DNA of 49,022 bases. Origin: Purshia tridentata (Eukaryota; Streptophyta; Magnoliopsida; Rosales; Rosaceae). The stretch covers positions 1 to 49,022 of the forward strand of contig QANT01002172.1 in NCBI GenBank assembly GCA_003254885.1, written 5' to 3'. The notes beneath the pieces are model-generated. The model had not been told where the DNA came from. It worked only from the letters and a program-made list of their open reading frames with translations, and searched no databases. Every line of letters begins with the position of its first letter. Within the stretch, counting starts at the first letter, position 1. Made by a program: the position numbers and the translations under genes. This document shows positions 21,061 to 33,772 of this stretch, piece after piece.

Positions 21061-22756
21061 TATATAAAAATCCTATATCATGGCAGAAAGAGAGAGAAAA
21101 AGAAACAGTACCGTCCATAGCCTCAGAGCAAGCGATTGGAGAATAAGAAGAAACCTAAAATCTGTGAGAGCCTGTGAGAGAGAGAGAGAGCGCGCGGGGG
21201 TTGTGAATTTCTTTTAGGATCGTAGGCGTTTGCAAGGTTTACGGTTCTGAATGCGTTCAATTTGAACATGAAGGGGCTCTCTAACAGCTACAACCCTTTT
21301 GTATTTGTGAATGGGTAACCCAGATCTAGTGATAATCCCACGTTCACGTCGTATATTTATACGACGCCATATAAAGGGTCGAACTTTCTAGCCAATACAA
21401 GGCATTTTTACATGTTTTTCCAATATGGCACAACACGTGTCAGACCTTTCATTGGTTGATATGCAACTCAATAAAATAAAAATAAAAATAAAATAAAAAA
21501 TCTCTGCAACCCCCATATGTCTGATTTATCTCCTTCACTCTCTCCCTTTTCCGCCCATCTGTCTCCGGTGCATGCGCCGCAGTCCGACATCCAACGCCCG
21601 CGATTTTGGTGGCTTTGGCTTCGCCTCACCCTCCTTTTCCTCCACATGGATTCTGATCTTCCTCTCTCTAAGACTCTCCCCAACATCGACGGTGGCACCA
21701 AACCTGACTGGCACCGAAAATGTTTGATTTGGTTTCGTTTTCCACCATAGATGGCAGTTTTCAATACTGAACCAAACCGGAGCAGCTCATGATTTTACGT
21801 CCGATTAGGGCCGAATCAAACTGTGCCCAGTCCTACTAAATGGCATGAAGATGTGCACATGCACAGACTTTTTGCTTGAATTAAAAAAGGCTTAAAAGTC
21901 CTTGTATGTGCACTTCAAGTGTCCATGGAAGCGAAAGAAGAAAGATGAAAAAAGAAAGAGAAAAGGGGTGTCCATGGAAACGAAAGAATAGAGATGAAGA
22001 AACAAAGAGAGAAGGGGTGGGCTGAAGAGAGAAATGGGCTGGAGAACAAAGTAGGCTGGGATGGGCTGGATCCATTTAACTTGAAGGTGGGACCCACTTT
22101 TAATGGACAAATAATTGGGGTTGACGAAAAAGCATATCAGAGTGATTTGTAAAAATGGGTATAAAGTCGAAGAAATTAACTTTAAAAGGCAAAGTGAAAA
22201 AACAATTAGTTTCAAAAGACATTTACAAGAATAAGCCTGACAATATAAGTACGACTGTTTTAGAAAAAAACGTTTTCACATTTAACCATGTTTCTAACCA
22301 GTTACATAATTACATTATTAATTTATTACATATAACTTTCTACCTCGACCATTTAATCTATAATTCAGGAAACGATTGATGAGGAATTAAATTAAAAGTT
22401 TATCGACCTACTCCAGTAATTACTTGCATTGGAGTGGTAAAACTCCAATAAATATATATCAATCTCTTTGCAATTATTAGCTGAGAAATTCAAATAAAAT
22501 TAATAAATCTATAGCAACGTACAGAACATCATTTAATAGATAAAAAATACAAATAAACCAAATATCAAAACAATAATAAGAGAAGTTTCCGCTAGCGGAT
22601 AAGTCTTTTTTTTTTTTGGCCAAACGCTAGCGGATAAGTCTACATAAACGAAAATCCTCCCATTACTCCTCTGCCTCATAAATTACTCTTCCAGTTACAT
22701 GTTTCTCCTTCAACCAAAATGCCATAATGTTTAGGGCACCAGGCTACCAATATAGC
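21061..22756. other. Intergenic DNA
   Basis: No gene is recognised. Opposite-strand frames at 21,468-21,764 are shadows of one another. A 49-bp tandem duplication (gtgtccatggaa at 21,919 and 21,968) sits in a purine-rich stretch. A 16-17 bp direct repeat, gctagcggataagtct, occurs near 22,590 and 22,627, on either side of a T-run. Confidence 0.5.
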
Positions 22757-23310
22757 TTAGTTCCAACCAAATTTGCACAATTTTCTAAGAAGATTAGGCT
22801 CCCAGTTATCCATCTCAGCCACTTGTGCCAAATTGCCATAACTTTCTAAGGAAATTAGGGTCGCAGTTACACTGAAGATAGCACTCATATTATCCTCCTC
22901 AACATCCTTATACTTATCCAACCTCCCTCTAAATCGTGGACATCTTAAGGGGTTCACAGAGCCACATCTTCGATCCAAAAAGAATGCAGTTCGGGTACTT
23001 TCGTCCACCGTATATATGCCATGCTCCCATTCACCACAACTTGTGACACTCATGTCTCCATACCAAGGGTGTTCTCGAACCATTCCCATATCTACAGTCC
23101 AATCTAGCATCCACTCTTTCTTATCATAATCTTTCAACGCCCATAATTCAATATACATACCTGATCGATGTAGAGAAGGCCAAAATGGCCAGAGATCCTC
23201 TCGGATTGAGTAAGAACTTTTCCAACGGTAAGGTGGGATGAGGAGTCCAATAGAACTCCTCTTTCTTGAAGTCGAAAGAAAGTATTTCTGCACCATGTAC
23301 ACTAGTGAGG
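22757..23310 (-). pseudogene. F-box-associated (FBA) domain fragment, frameshifted
   Basis: F-box proteins of this type are substrate receptors of SCF ubiquitin ligases; only the substrate-binding half is here. Reading down the minus strand, one frame gives VHGAEILSFDFKKEEFYWTP and on to GSLAILAFSTSI (about 23,305-23,160). A second frame then continues with MYIELWALKDYDKKEWMLDW through YTVDESTRTAFFLDRR, ending in NLLRKLCKFGWN at 22,757. The join near 23,160 needs a one- or two-base shift, so the gene is broken. No F-box motif is seen upstream; a kinase fragment sits there instead. The phrases 'EILSFDF..EEF' and 'YIELWALKDYDKKEW' are typical of plant FBA domains. Confidence 0.72.
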
Positions 23311-23366
23311 AAGTTCCAAAGAAAAAAAGAAAGAAAAGATAAACAAAACATAACGTAGTAAAAAAC

Positions 23367-23850
23367 CTCCTGATGAAGTTCAGCTGTACATCTTGGTCAT
23401 CTTGGTTCTGAGGGTCAGGAGGCTGAAACATATTTCTCCCCTTCACCATCTCGGCTGCACTTGAAGAGTTTAATTTTATAATAGCATCTATCAATTAATT
23501 AATATAATAAACTCATGTAAAATAAATAAAAAACATACCAAAAGTACAGCCCACCCCCCAAATGTCCAAAGCAAAGGTATGGGTACTGGAGGGTTGTAGC
23601 ATCTCAGGTGCCCTATAGAAGAAATAGCCGACTGACTCCTCACGTATTTTCTCCGCCGTTTTGGCATGCAAGTTAAAGACGCTTAGATCAAAATCCGCAA
23701 TCTGAAGGATGATTTCGCGGTCATTAACCATCAAAAGTATATTCTCGGGCCTTAAGTCCCGATGGACAATATACTTAGAATGGATATATGAGACGCCCTT
23801 GAGAAGTTTAAAAATGTTTCGACCATTCGAATAAATAAATAAATAAAATT
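23367..23850 (-). pseudogene. CDK/CMGC-like protein kinase fragment (C-lobe, two exons)
   Basis: The first visible piece (about 23,539-23,850) encodes LLKGVSYIHSKYIVHRDLRP, ENILL, IADFDLSV and YFFYRAPEM, then LDIWGVGCTF. These are the catalytic loop (HRDLRPEN), the activation-segment start and the APE motif of a serine/threonine kinase. A GTATG donor at 23,538 and a gtgcag acceptor join it in phase to 23,367-23,454 (AEMVKGRNMFQPPDPQNQ and QLNFIRR), ending at a possible GTTTTT donor. The arrangement 'WGVGC-FAEM' fits CDK-like kinases. The DFG motif is DFD, the HRDLK lysine is arginine, and the N-lobe is absent, so it is a relic or at best a pseudokinase piece. The FBA relic lies directly downstream on the same strand. 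Confidence 0.75.
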
Positions 23851-24805
23851 TTGAACTTTCGGATTTTAAGTTTGGTATCATTTTTTTCTTCAATATTGTC
23901 CAATTCAATTCGGGCCCAAAGTTGGAATTTTATACTGTCTCAGTAGACTGCATAGCATAGAACTAAATCATTCTCTTTTGTTTTCCTATTCAGTTGCCTT
24001 AAAAATTTACATGCACAAGCTTGGGTTAAGATCCATCGTGAACCATGCTTTGCACTCTCATTTTGGTTCGTCAAATTTGGGCAGTCAGACGCTTGTTAAT
24101 GGTGACGAACTTGAACCCATTCCGGAAGCTGATACAACATTCATCATTGACTTTATTAGTCATTTTTTATAACCAAGTAACACCTGTTATCAGATATTCA
24201 GATTACAAGTTTCGAATCTGCATCCTCCAGGATCAAAAGAAAAACGAAACACCTCTTATAGCGGACTCTAGTCTAATCGCATGATAAAACCGAATGGCGG
24301 AACTAATGAGTGGCTATATGAATTGGGTGACAGAATAATTGGTCGATTTAATGAATGGGAAGAGTAACCTCATTGATAGACCATACATGTAGACTTCTTT
24401 TTTTTTTTTTGCCCTTTTTTTCAAAGCTTGGCTGGGTTTGATGCACAATTATAAACCCAACTATAAAACAAAGTGTTTTCAACTAACTAGAAGGAATATT
24501 TATCCAACAAATTTGAAGAGCAACCATTCTGTACACACACCCCATTGTTTTGGGTTCTTCACAAACACTACCACTTTCATACACAAACAATATATAGCTC
24601 CATCTACAAGAAGCAAACAAAAGGAAAAAGGGGAGGGCAAAAAAGAAATGTGAGGATCGTTTCTCTCCCTCATCAACACCTTCCCATTGCCCTAGATAGT
24701 AACAGCTCATACAGACAAACCCATCAATTTGAAGAGTAGAAAAAAATTTAAGAATTACCCTCACAATATATATTTCTCAGATCCTCAGATGAATCACTGG
24801 TTTAA
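23851..24805. other. Intergenic DNA and 3' region of the receptor-like kinase gene
   Basis: The kinase N-lobe was looked for on the minus strand at 23,850-24,200 and not seen. The plus-strand frame 23,978-24,172 is not recognisable. The part from about 24,500 to 24,805 probably holds the 3' UTR of the minus-strand kinase that ends at 24,806. Confidence 0.5.
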
Positions 24806-27800
24806 TTATGTCCGTTGGTAGGTTCTGCTTTCTGATCTTGAACCCGGATAATCACTCAGATCAGTATCTGAATTTTCTCTCTGGGAATCAATCTCCAAGC
24901 TACCAGCTTGAGTTCTTCGGTGCCTTCGATCCTGAACAGCAAGAAGAAAACTTATGCTCAAAAGTGAAAATCATTTCTTTAAACTCAAATGTCCAGCCTT
25001 TGGTTTATCAAAATATCAGATTTGGTCAGTTGAAAAGAAATTTTTGAATAATTTAATTCTAGACAGCCAAATAGTTTCAGAATACTGATGTAACGAGGAC
25101 AAAGTAAGAAGCGTTGTGGTTAGAAAATGGAATCAGATTTCATCTCGGGATTCAGGAGCAGCCAAACTAAATTGGAACTATTGCAGCTTCATTCTCTTTC
25201 TCCATGAATAAATTCAAATTGCAATCCATCCGAAATTGTGTTTTAAAGATAGAATGAGAAACTAACCTCTCTTGGTATAGGATATTCCTCGGACTCAAGC
25301 ATACGGACAACTTGGCCCATCTTGGGTCTTTTTTCAGAATCTGGATCAACACACCTCAAGGCAGTCAAGAGGGCTCGTTTTAGGGCTCTTGTTGATGGTC
25401 TCACCTCAATGTTTGGGTCTACCACTTCTTCTGATCTTCTGCTTCCAACCATCATTTTCAGCCAATCAACCAGATTTACCTGTGAACGTTAAGACTACAT
25501 GTCAAATAAAACTCCATAAAGTCATTCAGCCAATTGAAAATAGTGATCAAAACATTAAGAATAAACATGTGTATAGTTGCAATGAGGTAAAGTGATAGAT
25601 AACTAATACTTGTTTGATTGACCATACAAACAAGTGAAAAGTATAATTGATGATTTTCTGTCTACTAGCAGTTAAATATTATAATTTTATTGCATTTCTT
25701 TCTGTAGAGTATCCTTTAGCAATTACAAGCAAACCTACCATATCACTCCTCAGGTGGGCTAACTTTAGCAGCCAGAGAAGCAAACTTAACTTTTGATATT
25801 TTCAAATCCAGCACCAGGCCAAGTATACTTAATGGTGAAAACATAACCAAATCGATTAGGAAGGGTCAGTTTAACAGAGGACCTATGTTGGCCTAGAAAA
25901 TTATGCACTCCAAAGTAAATTAAACTGTAAATTGTCCAGTGATAATTGTTTACCATTCACTATTTAATACTTGTAATTAAATCTGACTTGCATTCGAGTG
26001 CCTTGATGAATCTTTGTTGACAAAAATGTGGTATCTTAGGATGACTAGACAAACTTCTTTACTATCATTATGCTATAATTTGTGCATACCTCATGAGAAG
26101 GGCGACCATAGTCTACAGGGTCTCTTCCAGTAATTGCTTCTAAGAGCAAAACCCCAAAGCTATACACATCACTCTTTTCATTCAAAAGTCCACTATTAGC
26201 ATATTCAGGGGCCACATATCTGAAAAAATAATTAACCCTCTAGCATCAGTCTATCAATTTATTCTGAACATCCAAAATTGAAAGAACATTGGTCAGGGGC
26301 CAAAAATGGTCATGCTCTAGAAAGAATGCTAACCCAAAGGTTCCCATAACACGAGTTGTCACGTGACTTTTCCCTGCACCCAGCAGCTTGGCCAAGCCAA
26401 AATCGGATACCTTGGCATTGAAGTCTTCATCAATCAATATATTACTTGATTTAATGTCTCGGTGTACCACTTTTGGTTCAATGGCCTCATGCAAATAGGC
26501 AAGACTGCAACAAGCATGTTTCATTAAATGAGAACTAGAACACCAAAAAGAGAATGTAATAATTTGACTTACGCTTTTGCTGTTCCAAGGAGAACCTTTA
26601 TGCGGGCTTCCCAAGTGAGATATCCATGCTGACGCATAGCTCCATGTAGCCACTGCTCCAAGTTTCCATTGTTGACATACTCATAGACCAACATCCTGAA
26701 ATTTGATGCAAATGATACCAATTATTCCAGTAAAGTTATTATTCATCTGTAAGTAGGCTATTATATAGTAAATATTGGGACCAGTCCACCTCTCAGATAT
26801 TAAAGCCACAGAAGATTCTTTTTTTTTTCCCCTTCTAATTTCTAGTGACCTACATTTATTTTGATATTTTTTATGAGAAAACAATTCAAGCCATAGATTC
26901 AATTAATTAATTAATTAGACTTAGCATGCTTTGAAAGAAAATGGTACCTATGAGTCCCTTCGACGCAGTATCCCAGGAGACGAACCAAATTCTTGTGGCG
27001 CACATGGCCAATTGCTTCAACTTCCACTCTAAATTCTTTCTCTGCTTGGCCTCTAAAGACAATATAAACAGTTCAAGTTAAGAGAGGTTCATGGAACCAA
27101 GAATGGATAAACGGAACCACAACAGTCAAGATATTAACAGTCATATTTAAACTCACAGGTTGTTTAGGATCTTTTTAACTGCCACTGGAGTCCCATTGAT
27201 TAGATATCCCCGGTACACAATTCCATATCCACCCTCACCAAGTACATTTTCCTTTGAAAACCGGTTTGTTGCTAGCTCAAGGTCCCTTAATGTAAACCAG
27301 TGGCCCCAACCCAAGTGCGAGAATTCAGGCAGGCCAATTAGAGGAGATGGGGCAGTAATGGGATACGATGAAGAAGGCTTATAGACAGTAACCGTTCCAG
27401 AACTCCCTTCTTCTCCAGATTGGGACCCACCACCATCTTTTTCTAAATGACTAAATGAACCAGACTGACTGCTATTCTCTCCATTCTTCACTTTTCCTCC
27501 CATACCCAAATGGACCATAACCTTATCTGATTCTTTGTCACTGGATTTTTCATGAATGGTGAGAAGAATTCCATCACGAGGAACAAATTCACTTGCAGCT
27601 ACTTGCTCCACTCGAACTTCCTTAATTTCTTTTGAGACAGTTGGGATTTGACTAAGGGGAATGTTGTCCCTAGCTTTCCTTGTTTTCTTACGTGAAGTAA
27701 GGCACAGTGATAGCACAGAGAGGATGATTATGATAAATAATGCAACTGCTATTCCAATTACTTCCCAGACCTTTAGATTAAAGATGACAGTTTCCTTGGA

Positions 27801-27827
27801 TAACTTTGCTTTGAGATCAGAGGCCAT
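24806..27827 (-). CDS. Receptor-like serine/threonine protein kinase (512 aa, 7 coding exons)
   Basis: It is a membrane-anchored kinase of the plant family that includes Arabidopsis At2g42960 and At5g18500. Coding exons in transcript order: 27,827-27,157; 27,052-26,948; 26,695-26,573; 26,504-26,334; 26,219-26,090; 25,479-25,267; 24,931-24,806. All junctions are GT-AG and stay in frame. The protein starts [16 protein letters not shown], has one membrane segment at about 20-43 followed by basic residues, and a Ser/Gly-rich juxtamembrane stretch. A full kinase domain follows: glycine loop GEGGYG (197-202), VAVK lysine 218, HRD aspartate 316, DFG 334-336, then MGTFGYVAPEY. All key residues are present and it is an RD kinase. 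There is almost no extracellular domain, so ligand binding would need a partner. The start was chosen at the ATG at 27,827; the longer open frame begins with TTG inside the leader. Confidence 0.95.
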
Positions 27828-28740
27828 TCTATCAGATACCAAGATGCCTGCACATAGCAGAATCTCACATTAAGATTGCTTATGTTTCATCATTAATATC
27901 ACCATATCAAAATCTTTTCTATCAAATCCACTGCTCCCTGTGTACCAACGATTAGAGGTGATAATATTTCAAGTTAGTATTTTTCACCTATTCCACAAAA
28001 AACTAACAATAAAGGAGAGAACTTTTCAAAACCACATGAACCAAATAAGAAATATGGAGGAACAAAAGCACAAACATCAAAGTAGGAGAGCAACCAAAGC
28101 ATTTCAATAAATCTATGGACAGATCATAGCTTAGAACAAAATGTAAACAGAATAGCTCAATAAACACTGGAGCAGGTTAGATTTCACCAACATTAACAAC
28201 TTTTGATGGAACACAATCAAAAAACTGTGTAAGGAAAAAATACAACCACAAGTAATTGTGTTGGGAAAAGAGAATGAGAGACTATGAGAGAATGTTGATG
28301 ATTTAAGTGACAAATTCATCCTCTTACCTCTCTGTGATGGGACTCAGAAGAGCAACCTTGAAATGCCAGATCTTTGAAACCCGTTCGACATTCCTTATCC
28401 TAAGACAAGGAATTAAACCCACAATTCCAGATCTCTGACCAGAAAAAACACATAAACATGTGTCAAGAACGCCTCAATAAAGACCCAAATGAGCCCAGTT
28501 CTCAAAACAATAAAAAATCAAACATATAGCAAATAAAAATCGATTAATCTTTGTATGGGTTTTCTCAGTTGGGCAAATGTGTGTCTCAATCTAAGCTGGG
28601 ATGGAGCTTTCCCAAAAACCCAAATCAAATAGTAACAAGAAAGATCCTTTACCTGTGCAAAATAGTAGAGGGACATGGAAAAAACTGATATTTGTGAGTG
28701 GTGAGGGATATAAAGGAGGAAGGGATGGAGTTATCAGTGG
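27828..28740 (-). promoter_or_regulatory. 5' leader (untranslated exons and introns) of the receptor-like kinase gene
   Basis: A ctatgtgcag acceptor lies about 25 bases before the start codon, in the leader. Upstream, a plausible untranslated exon runs 28,431-28,327, between a ttctggtcag acceptor and an AGAG|GTAAGA donor. A further one ends at about 28,654 at a CACAG|GTAAAG donor. Transcription probably starts near 28,730-28,760. The limits are inferred from splice consensus only. Confidence 0.5.
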
Positions 28741-31038
28741 TAGGTGGTGAGTTCAGACTGAGATGCCTTACAAAACATAATATACATACAGTAAAAGGGA
28801 AGCATGGAATTCTGTGATGTTGAGGTCTTCTTGAGATTTTCTCAAATTGATGTTATGAACATGACTGATAATCAGCAATTTATTTTAATATTTTTCTTTT
28901 CTTCATTTAATTGTATTTCTTTATTGCAGTTGATTGCTGTATCTGTGTGCTTGTGTTGTGCGTTGGGTATGTGAATCCTGGATGTCACTGTGGTCACAGC
29001 TCTCTAAGTTCTGCTTTTTCTTACATATGTTGTCGATTTAAAAAAAAAAAATAGAAGTAAGAACCCAAACAAAAAAATTTTGGTTTTTGATTACTTGGTC
29101 AACTCAAACATCTCAACCGAGCAAGTATCAGCAAGTTAGAAGTTACGACTTACAAGGCATGTGCTAATATCGGATATCGGATATGCTATGCAAGTATGAG
29201 CAATTAGTGAGATATGATATGGAATGTGACTGCCATCTGTCACCAGTTGTCTTCATGAATTATCACTGAGACTGCTATCAGATAAAGGTGATATGCCATA
29301 TTTATGTTCCCATGTCATGTGCCCATAGTTAAAAGTTTAAGCATCTCTTTTCACTCGCTAAGTCTCTCTTTTTTCTTCTCTAATCTACCCCTAAAAGAAT
29401 TAACGGATAAAATTATTTGTTACTATATATGTATTGCATATTTAATATAGATAGAAATTAGAATCCACTTATATATAAAATATAAAATTATGGTACTTAC
29501 ATATTTCTGTTTATAACTAATTTTCAAACAATGAATTTGTTTGTCAAAAAGACAATGAATTAATATCTTTAATTTTAGCATTTAAAAATTTGAGAAATTA
29601 AGTTCTTGGTGCGTTTGGAAATCAATATGCGTTATTAAAACATACTGCACTGACAGCCATGTTCATGGTCTAATCAATTAAACATATTGAAACTGCCTCT
29701 ATAAACTATAATCTAAACCATATTTACATTCTAATTTTTTCCTTTTCAGTTAGCCAAAATCACATATATATTCACGGCATGCAATTCCAAAACATCTATT
29801 ATTTTTTAATGATGGACCATCTGTTATTAAGTGGCCAACAAAAATGATGGACCATTTCAGTTTAAAAGCTCAAGAAAGTCGGTCCAACTGAAGTGATCAA
29901 TTGGGTTGACGCTTCTCCAAGTCAAACTTAATCCCAAGTGCCTCTTTATGAACATGAAAAGAATAAAATTATTTGTACGTAACCTTATATATATTCATTG
30001 ACCAATAACAATAAAATACAATAAATATCACAAATTGTAATCACTACGCACATATATTATAGCTGTTATCTAGCTGGAGAATTGTAACCTTTTAATTTTC
30101 TTTTGGAAAAATTAATAAAAAAAGAAAATTGAGAAAAGAAAAGAAAAAGAGATAATTAAACTAAGACCTATTTCAGGTGGCATAACTAGGAAACATAAAA
30201 TATGGAAGATACTATGTTAAACAAGTAAAGTTTAAAGACAGAAATATTCAATGATTTAATGAATTATATTATATTACAAGTCACTGCTGGCAATTTGGTA
30301 TCTGGTATAAGCTGTGTGGATCCACTTCTTGGTATTTTCGTGCCACCTGATCCCAATTTTATTTATTTATTTTTTTAAATATTGGGACCACGCACACTAG
30401 TTTTCTCTTAGTTATTTTTTTGGTACATATATGGCGCATCATAATCAAATTGATTTTTCATGACATCGATCAGGACCATTAGGTTGAAGTAGTGTTGTAG
30501 ACTTGTAGTTTGTATTGGTGTGGGTAGGTGAGGTAAGACAATACTTGCTTCCAACCAGTGGATGAATTTCAATTAATAATCCTCTTTTACAAATTATGTT
30601 CCTTTTGATATTTTCAGTTTAAGTACAAATAAAAATTAATTCATACATTATGAAATGAAATAAAGAGGCCTGAGCATGGTCGATGGATCGATCAATACAA
30701 GCTAGCAAGCTAGGTGGGTATTCTCATGCATGCATTAACAGCCATAACTGTTTCAACAAGACAACAATTAAGTTATTGATTTCTCAACAAGTTTGGTACG
30801 TACTGCTAATATTATGGCAATGGATTTTTGGATTTTCTTTAGTTCCTTTTGGTGTAGGCATGTACCATGCACTTGTACCATGGACCTAATTCAAGCTATT
30901 ATGATCACCAGCTACCTAGCTGCATCTGCATGCCAACCTTTACTAGCTAGCTTTGTGAACATATGCCCTGGCCGTTATTGGTACGTCACACTCTTAATTA
31001 CTTCTACTAATTAAATTAAGCTTGATTGAGCAGAATGC

Positions 31039-31069
<31 letters not shown>

Positions 31070-33600
31070 ATCGACAAATGAAAATGGTAGAGTTTAACTT
31101 TTAGGGGTTACCTAAATTATGTTTCTTCATTTAGATACGCAACCCGTGACTCATATATATGCTGAAAAGGCTGCATTGATTACGATTATTATGATCTCAA
31201 TGATTGTGTAATTAATTATCACTATATGTGTATAGATTATGTAGTGCATCATACAAACATCGACTTATATATATGGGTGGAAGTGTGGAACATATATGTA
31301 TACTTTATGCAAAGATATTCACAAATACAGTATTTTCCTTTTTACATAATTTTGTGAGAGGAACAAAACCTAAAAAGGAAGACATCATGACATGCATGAT
31401 GCATCTAATAGATTGAGAAATTAAAGGCTAAAAAAGGTTCAGTAAGACAAAACTTTATCATCAGCTAAATCGAGAAGTATATAGTCGATCAGTCCCCAAA
31501 AAAAAAGGCAATAATATAGTTGGCTAGTCTACATAACCCATAAAACTTTGAAAAGGAAACCCTAACCAAATTGATTTGAAAGACATCGTCTGGTGTCCTG
31601 GAATTAATTTCAGGGTTTAGTTAATCACAACTCGATCAGAACGTACTCTCTAATATTGATAGAAAATTAAAGGTCCTGTGACCTACACCCATGCCATATT
31701 ATAATATATAAGATAACTTGCAAATTATGATTGATATATGTATATTTAATATTTTAAGTTTTTGATAGGCTAGCTTAGACTTTGGGTGTTAGTTGGTACC
31801 ACATGTTTAATACTTAGAGCTTAATATTGGATCGTCTAAGTTGCTCTGCCAAAGATGCTTCAAGACGCATACAAAGTCATACCGACCATTTGCAACATCC
31901 ATAGTATCAGCTTAATATTGGATGGTGTAAGTTGCTCTGCCAAAGATGCTTCAAGATACATACAAAGCCATACCAGCCATTTGCAACAGCCATATGATAT
32001 GGATGCTAATTATGTGACTCAAACAATTAGTGGTTAATATAGCATTATCAAAAATCCACAAGCTATTGGTTAGGTGGTTGGTTGTGTTGTGTTACTCCGA
32101 AGTGATTCGAATTATAATATATTAAAAATTCTTCATTTTATTTGCAATTATAATTATAATTCTTAATTAATAATTAACAAATATTAAACACATGCAATTA
32201 TTTTTAATATATGATGTTCACAGTCATCAAAAAATTAATTCTTAAATATTTTTTAATTATTTGAGTGTTTATATGTTGATGTTCATAATTGGTAACAAAC
32301 TTCTTTTGAATTTGATGCATGAATCATGAAAATCATCAATAAAAAAATTCAAAACTAGGATTAATTAAAGCCTCAAATCATGGATCAAAACTTAATAGAC
32401 CCCGCAGGCAGTGGGAGATAGATGATGGTGTATGCTAGTTATTAATAGTCAAGTTATGGGAACATACATGCCTACACAACTTACGTATAAGCAAACTAGA
32501 AAAACACACTTGACCCTTGTAATTATTTCATACCCTTTTTGTGGTTTGGTCAAATGCTTGAAGTTCCAATCTCCATGAGTTGAGAGGACCACATCAGAAA
32601 ATTACCAAACAAATAAGCACGTAAAAAAGCAATGTTGGTTTCAGTTATAATATTACCTATGGCAGAAGCTTCTAAGATTGGGGAAAGATGATAAAGAAAC
32701 AAAAGGTAAGGCAACAGCACAGAGTGATACTCAAAACAAGGATGGGGTTCAGTGGATACTGACCATTATAGAGAAATTAAACTGTCAAAAGTTGAAAGAG
32801 TTAATTAATTACGTGATTGCAATATTTTCCCAAACGAAGAATTAGTAATTAGTTGCAATTAAGAGACTGCTCAAGCCACAGGCAAACTGGTGCATAATAT
32901 GTTGAGCTGCTCTAATCAAAGCCAACTTAAGAGCTAAAAGACAAACACGTAGACATACACACATGCACTCATTCATGAGTAGGGTGATCTGTAATTAAGT
33001 TGGGCCAGGACTGAATTTAAGCTTAAGCAAGAAGAGGTCTATAACAACAAGGTTGGTAACATTTAATTGAGTAATATGCAAAGCCTAAAACAAGTACGTT
33101 TTCTGGGTCATATTTATTTGGGACATTTATGCAAGCAACTGAAATGGAGGTTGATGTGGAAACAGAGTACATAACTAATTTGTTATCTTATCCTTCCTTG
33201 TACCAGTGGTTTAATCATGCCAGGTAGGCAGGTACATACACAAACACACTGAGCTGTCTTACACGACGCAGTTACTCATACAATTTGATGCTTCTGATAC
33301 CCAATGGGCCCATCAATCATCTATGGTCTTGTTGCACCTAGTTAATGGGCCAATCTGCCAAGACCAAGGACTTCTAACAAGAAATTCTAGACAGACTCAT
33401 TATTGCTTTCTAAACTCCACATGACGAGAGAACAATAAACCAAACAATGAGGTTCTGTTAGTTATTCCTTACATAATAAAATGGAACACAGTCCTGGGCT
33501 GGAGTTGGGCTTGAAAATTTATAATATACAAGTTGAGACCCAAAAGACAGAGATACATAGGCCCAAAACACATGCCATCTCATTCCACTGAGAGACTGAA
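28741..33600. other. Gene-poor intergenic region
   Basis: No coding region or RNA gene is recognised. There is a TA/TG microsatellite at about 31,038-31,070 and a 91-bp-offset duplication listed separately. The frames at 30,683-31,014, 31,228-31,416 and 31,855-32,037 are not supported. The 28,741-28,900 part should include the receptor-like kinase promoter, and 33,300-33,600 the distal haspin promoter. Confidence 0.55.
31817..32000. repeat. Tandem duplication, 91 bp offset
   Basis: The phrase gcttaatattggat begins at 31,819 and 31,910, and the two copies also share gttgctctgccaaagatgct. About ten differences separate the copies. No coding role is seen. Confidence 0.85.
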
Positions 33601-33772
33601 ACGCACCGTTTAACTCGTCATCATTAGCCGTACTCGCGACATGACTAATTGACTAAAAGTCTAAAACGCAGATACACTGCCCGAGGTCTGCAACTCCCGC
33701 CCGAAAGAGGAAGCATTCAAAATCACTCTCTCTCTCTCTCTAACTGTCACTCACTCACTCTCTCTGAGTCTA
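33601..33772 (+). promoter_or_regulatory. Proximal promoter/leader of haspin with possible cell-cycle motifs
   Basis: CCGTT at 33,606-33,610 is, on the minus strand, the AACGG core of mitosis-specific activator elements bound by three-repeat MYB factors. TCCCGCCC at 33,695-33,702 resembles an E2F-type site (CCCGCC core). A CT-rich tract (about 33,725-33,766) runs up to the start codon, and no TATA box is obvious. The motifs are short, and function is inferred from the known mitotic role of haspin. Confidence 0.35.

Noticed and set aside
21468..21764. Overlapping frames on both strands
   Set aside because: Mutual shadows without conserved features.
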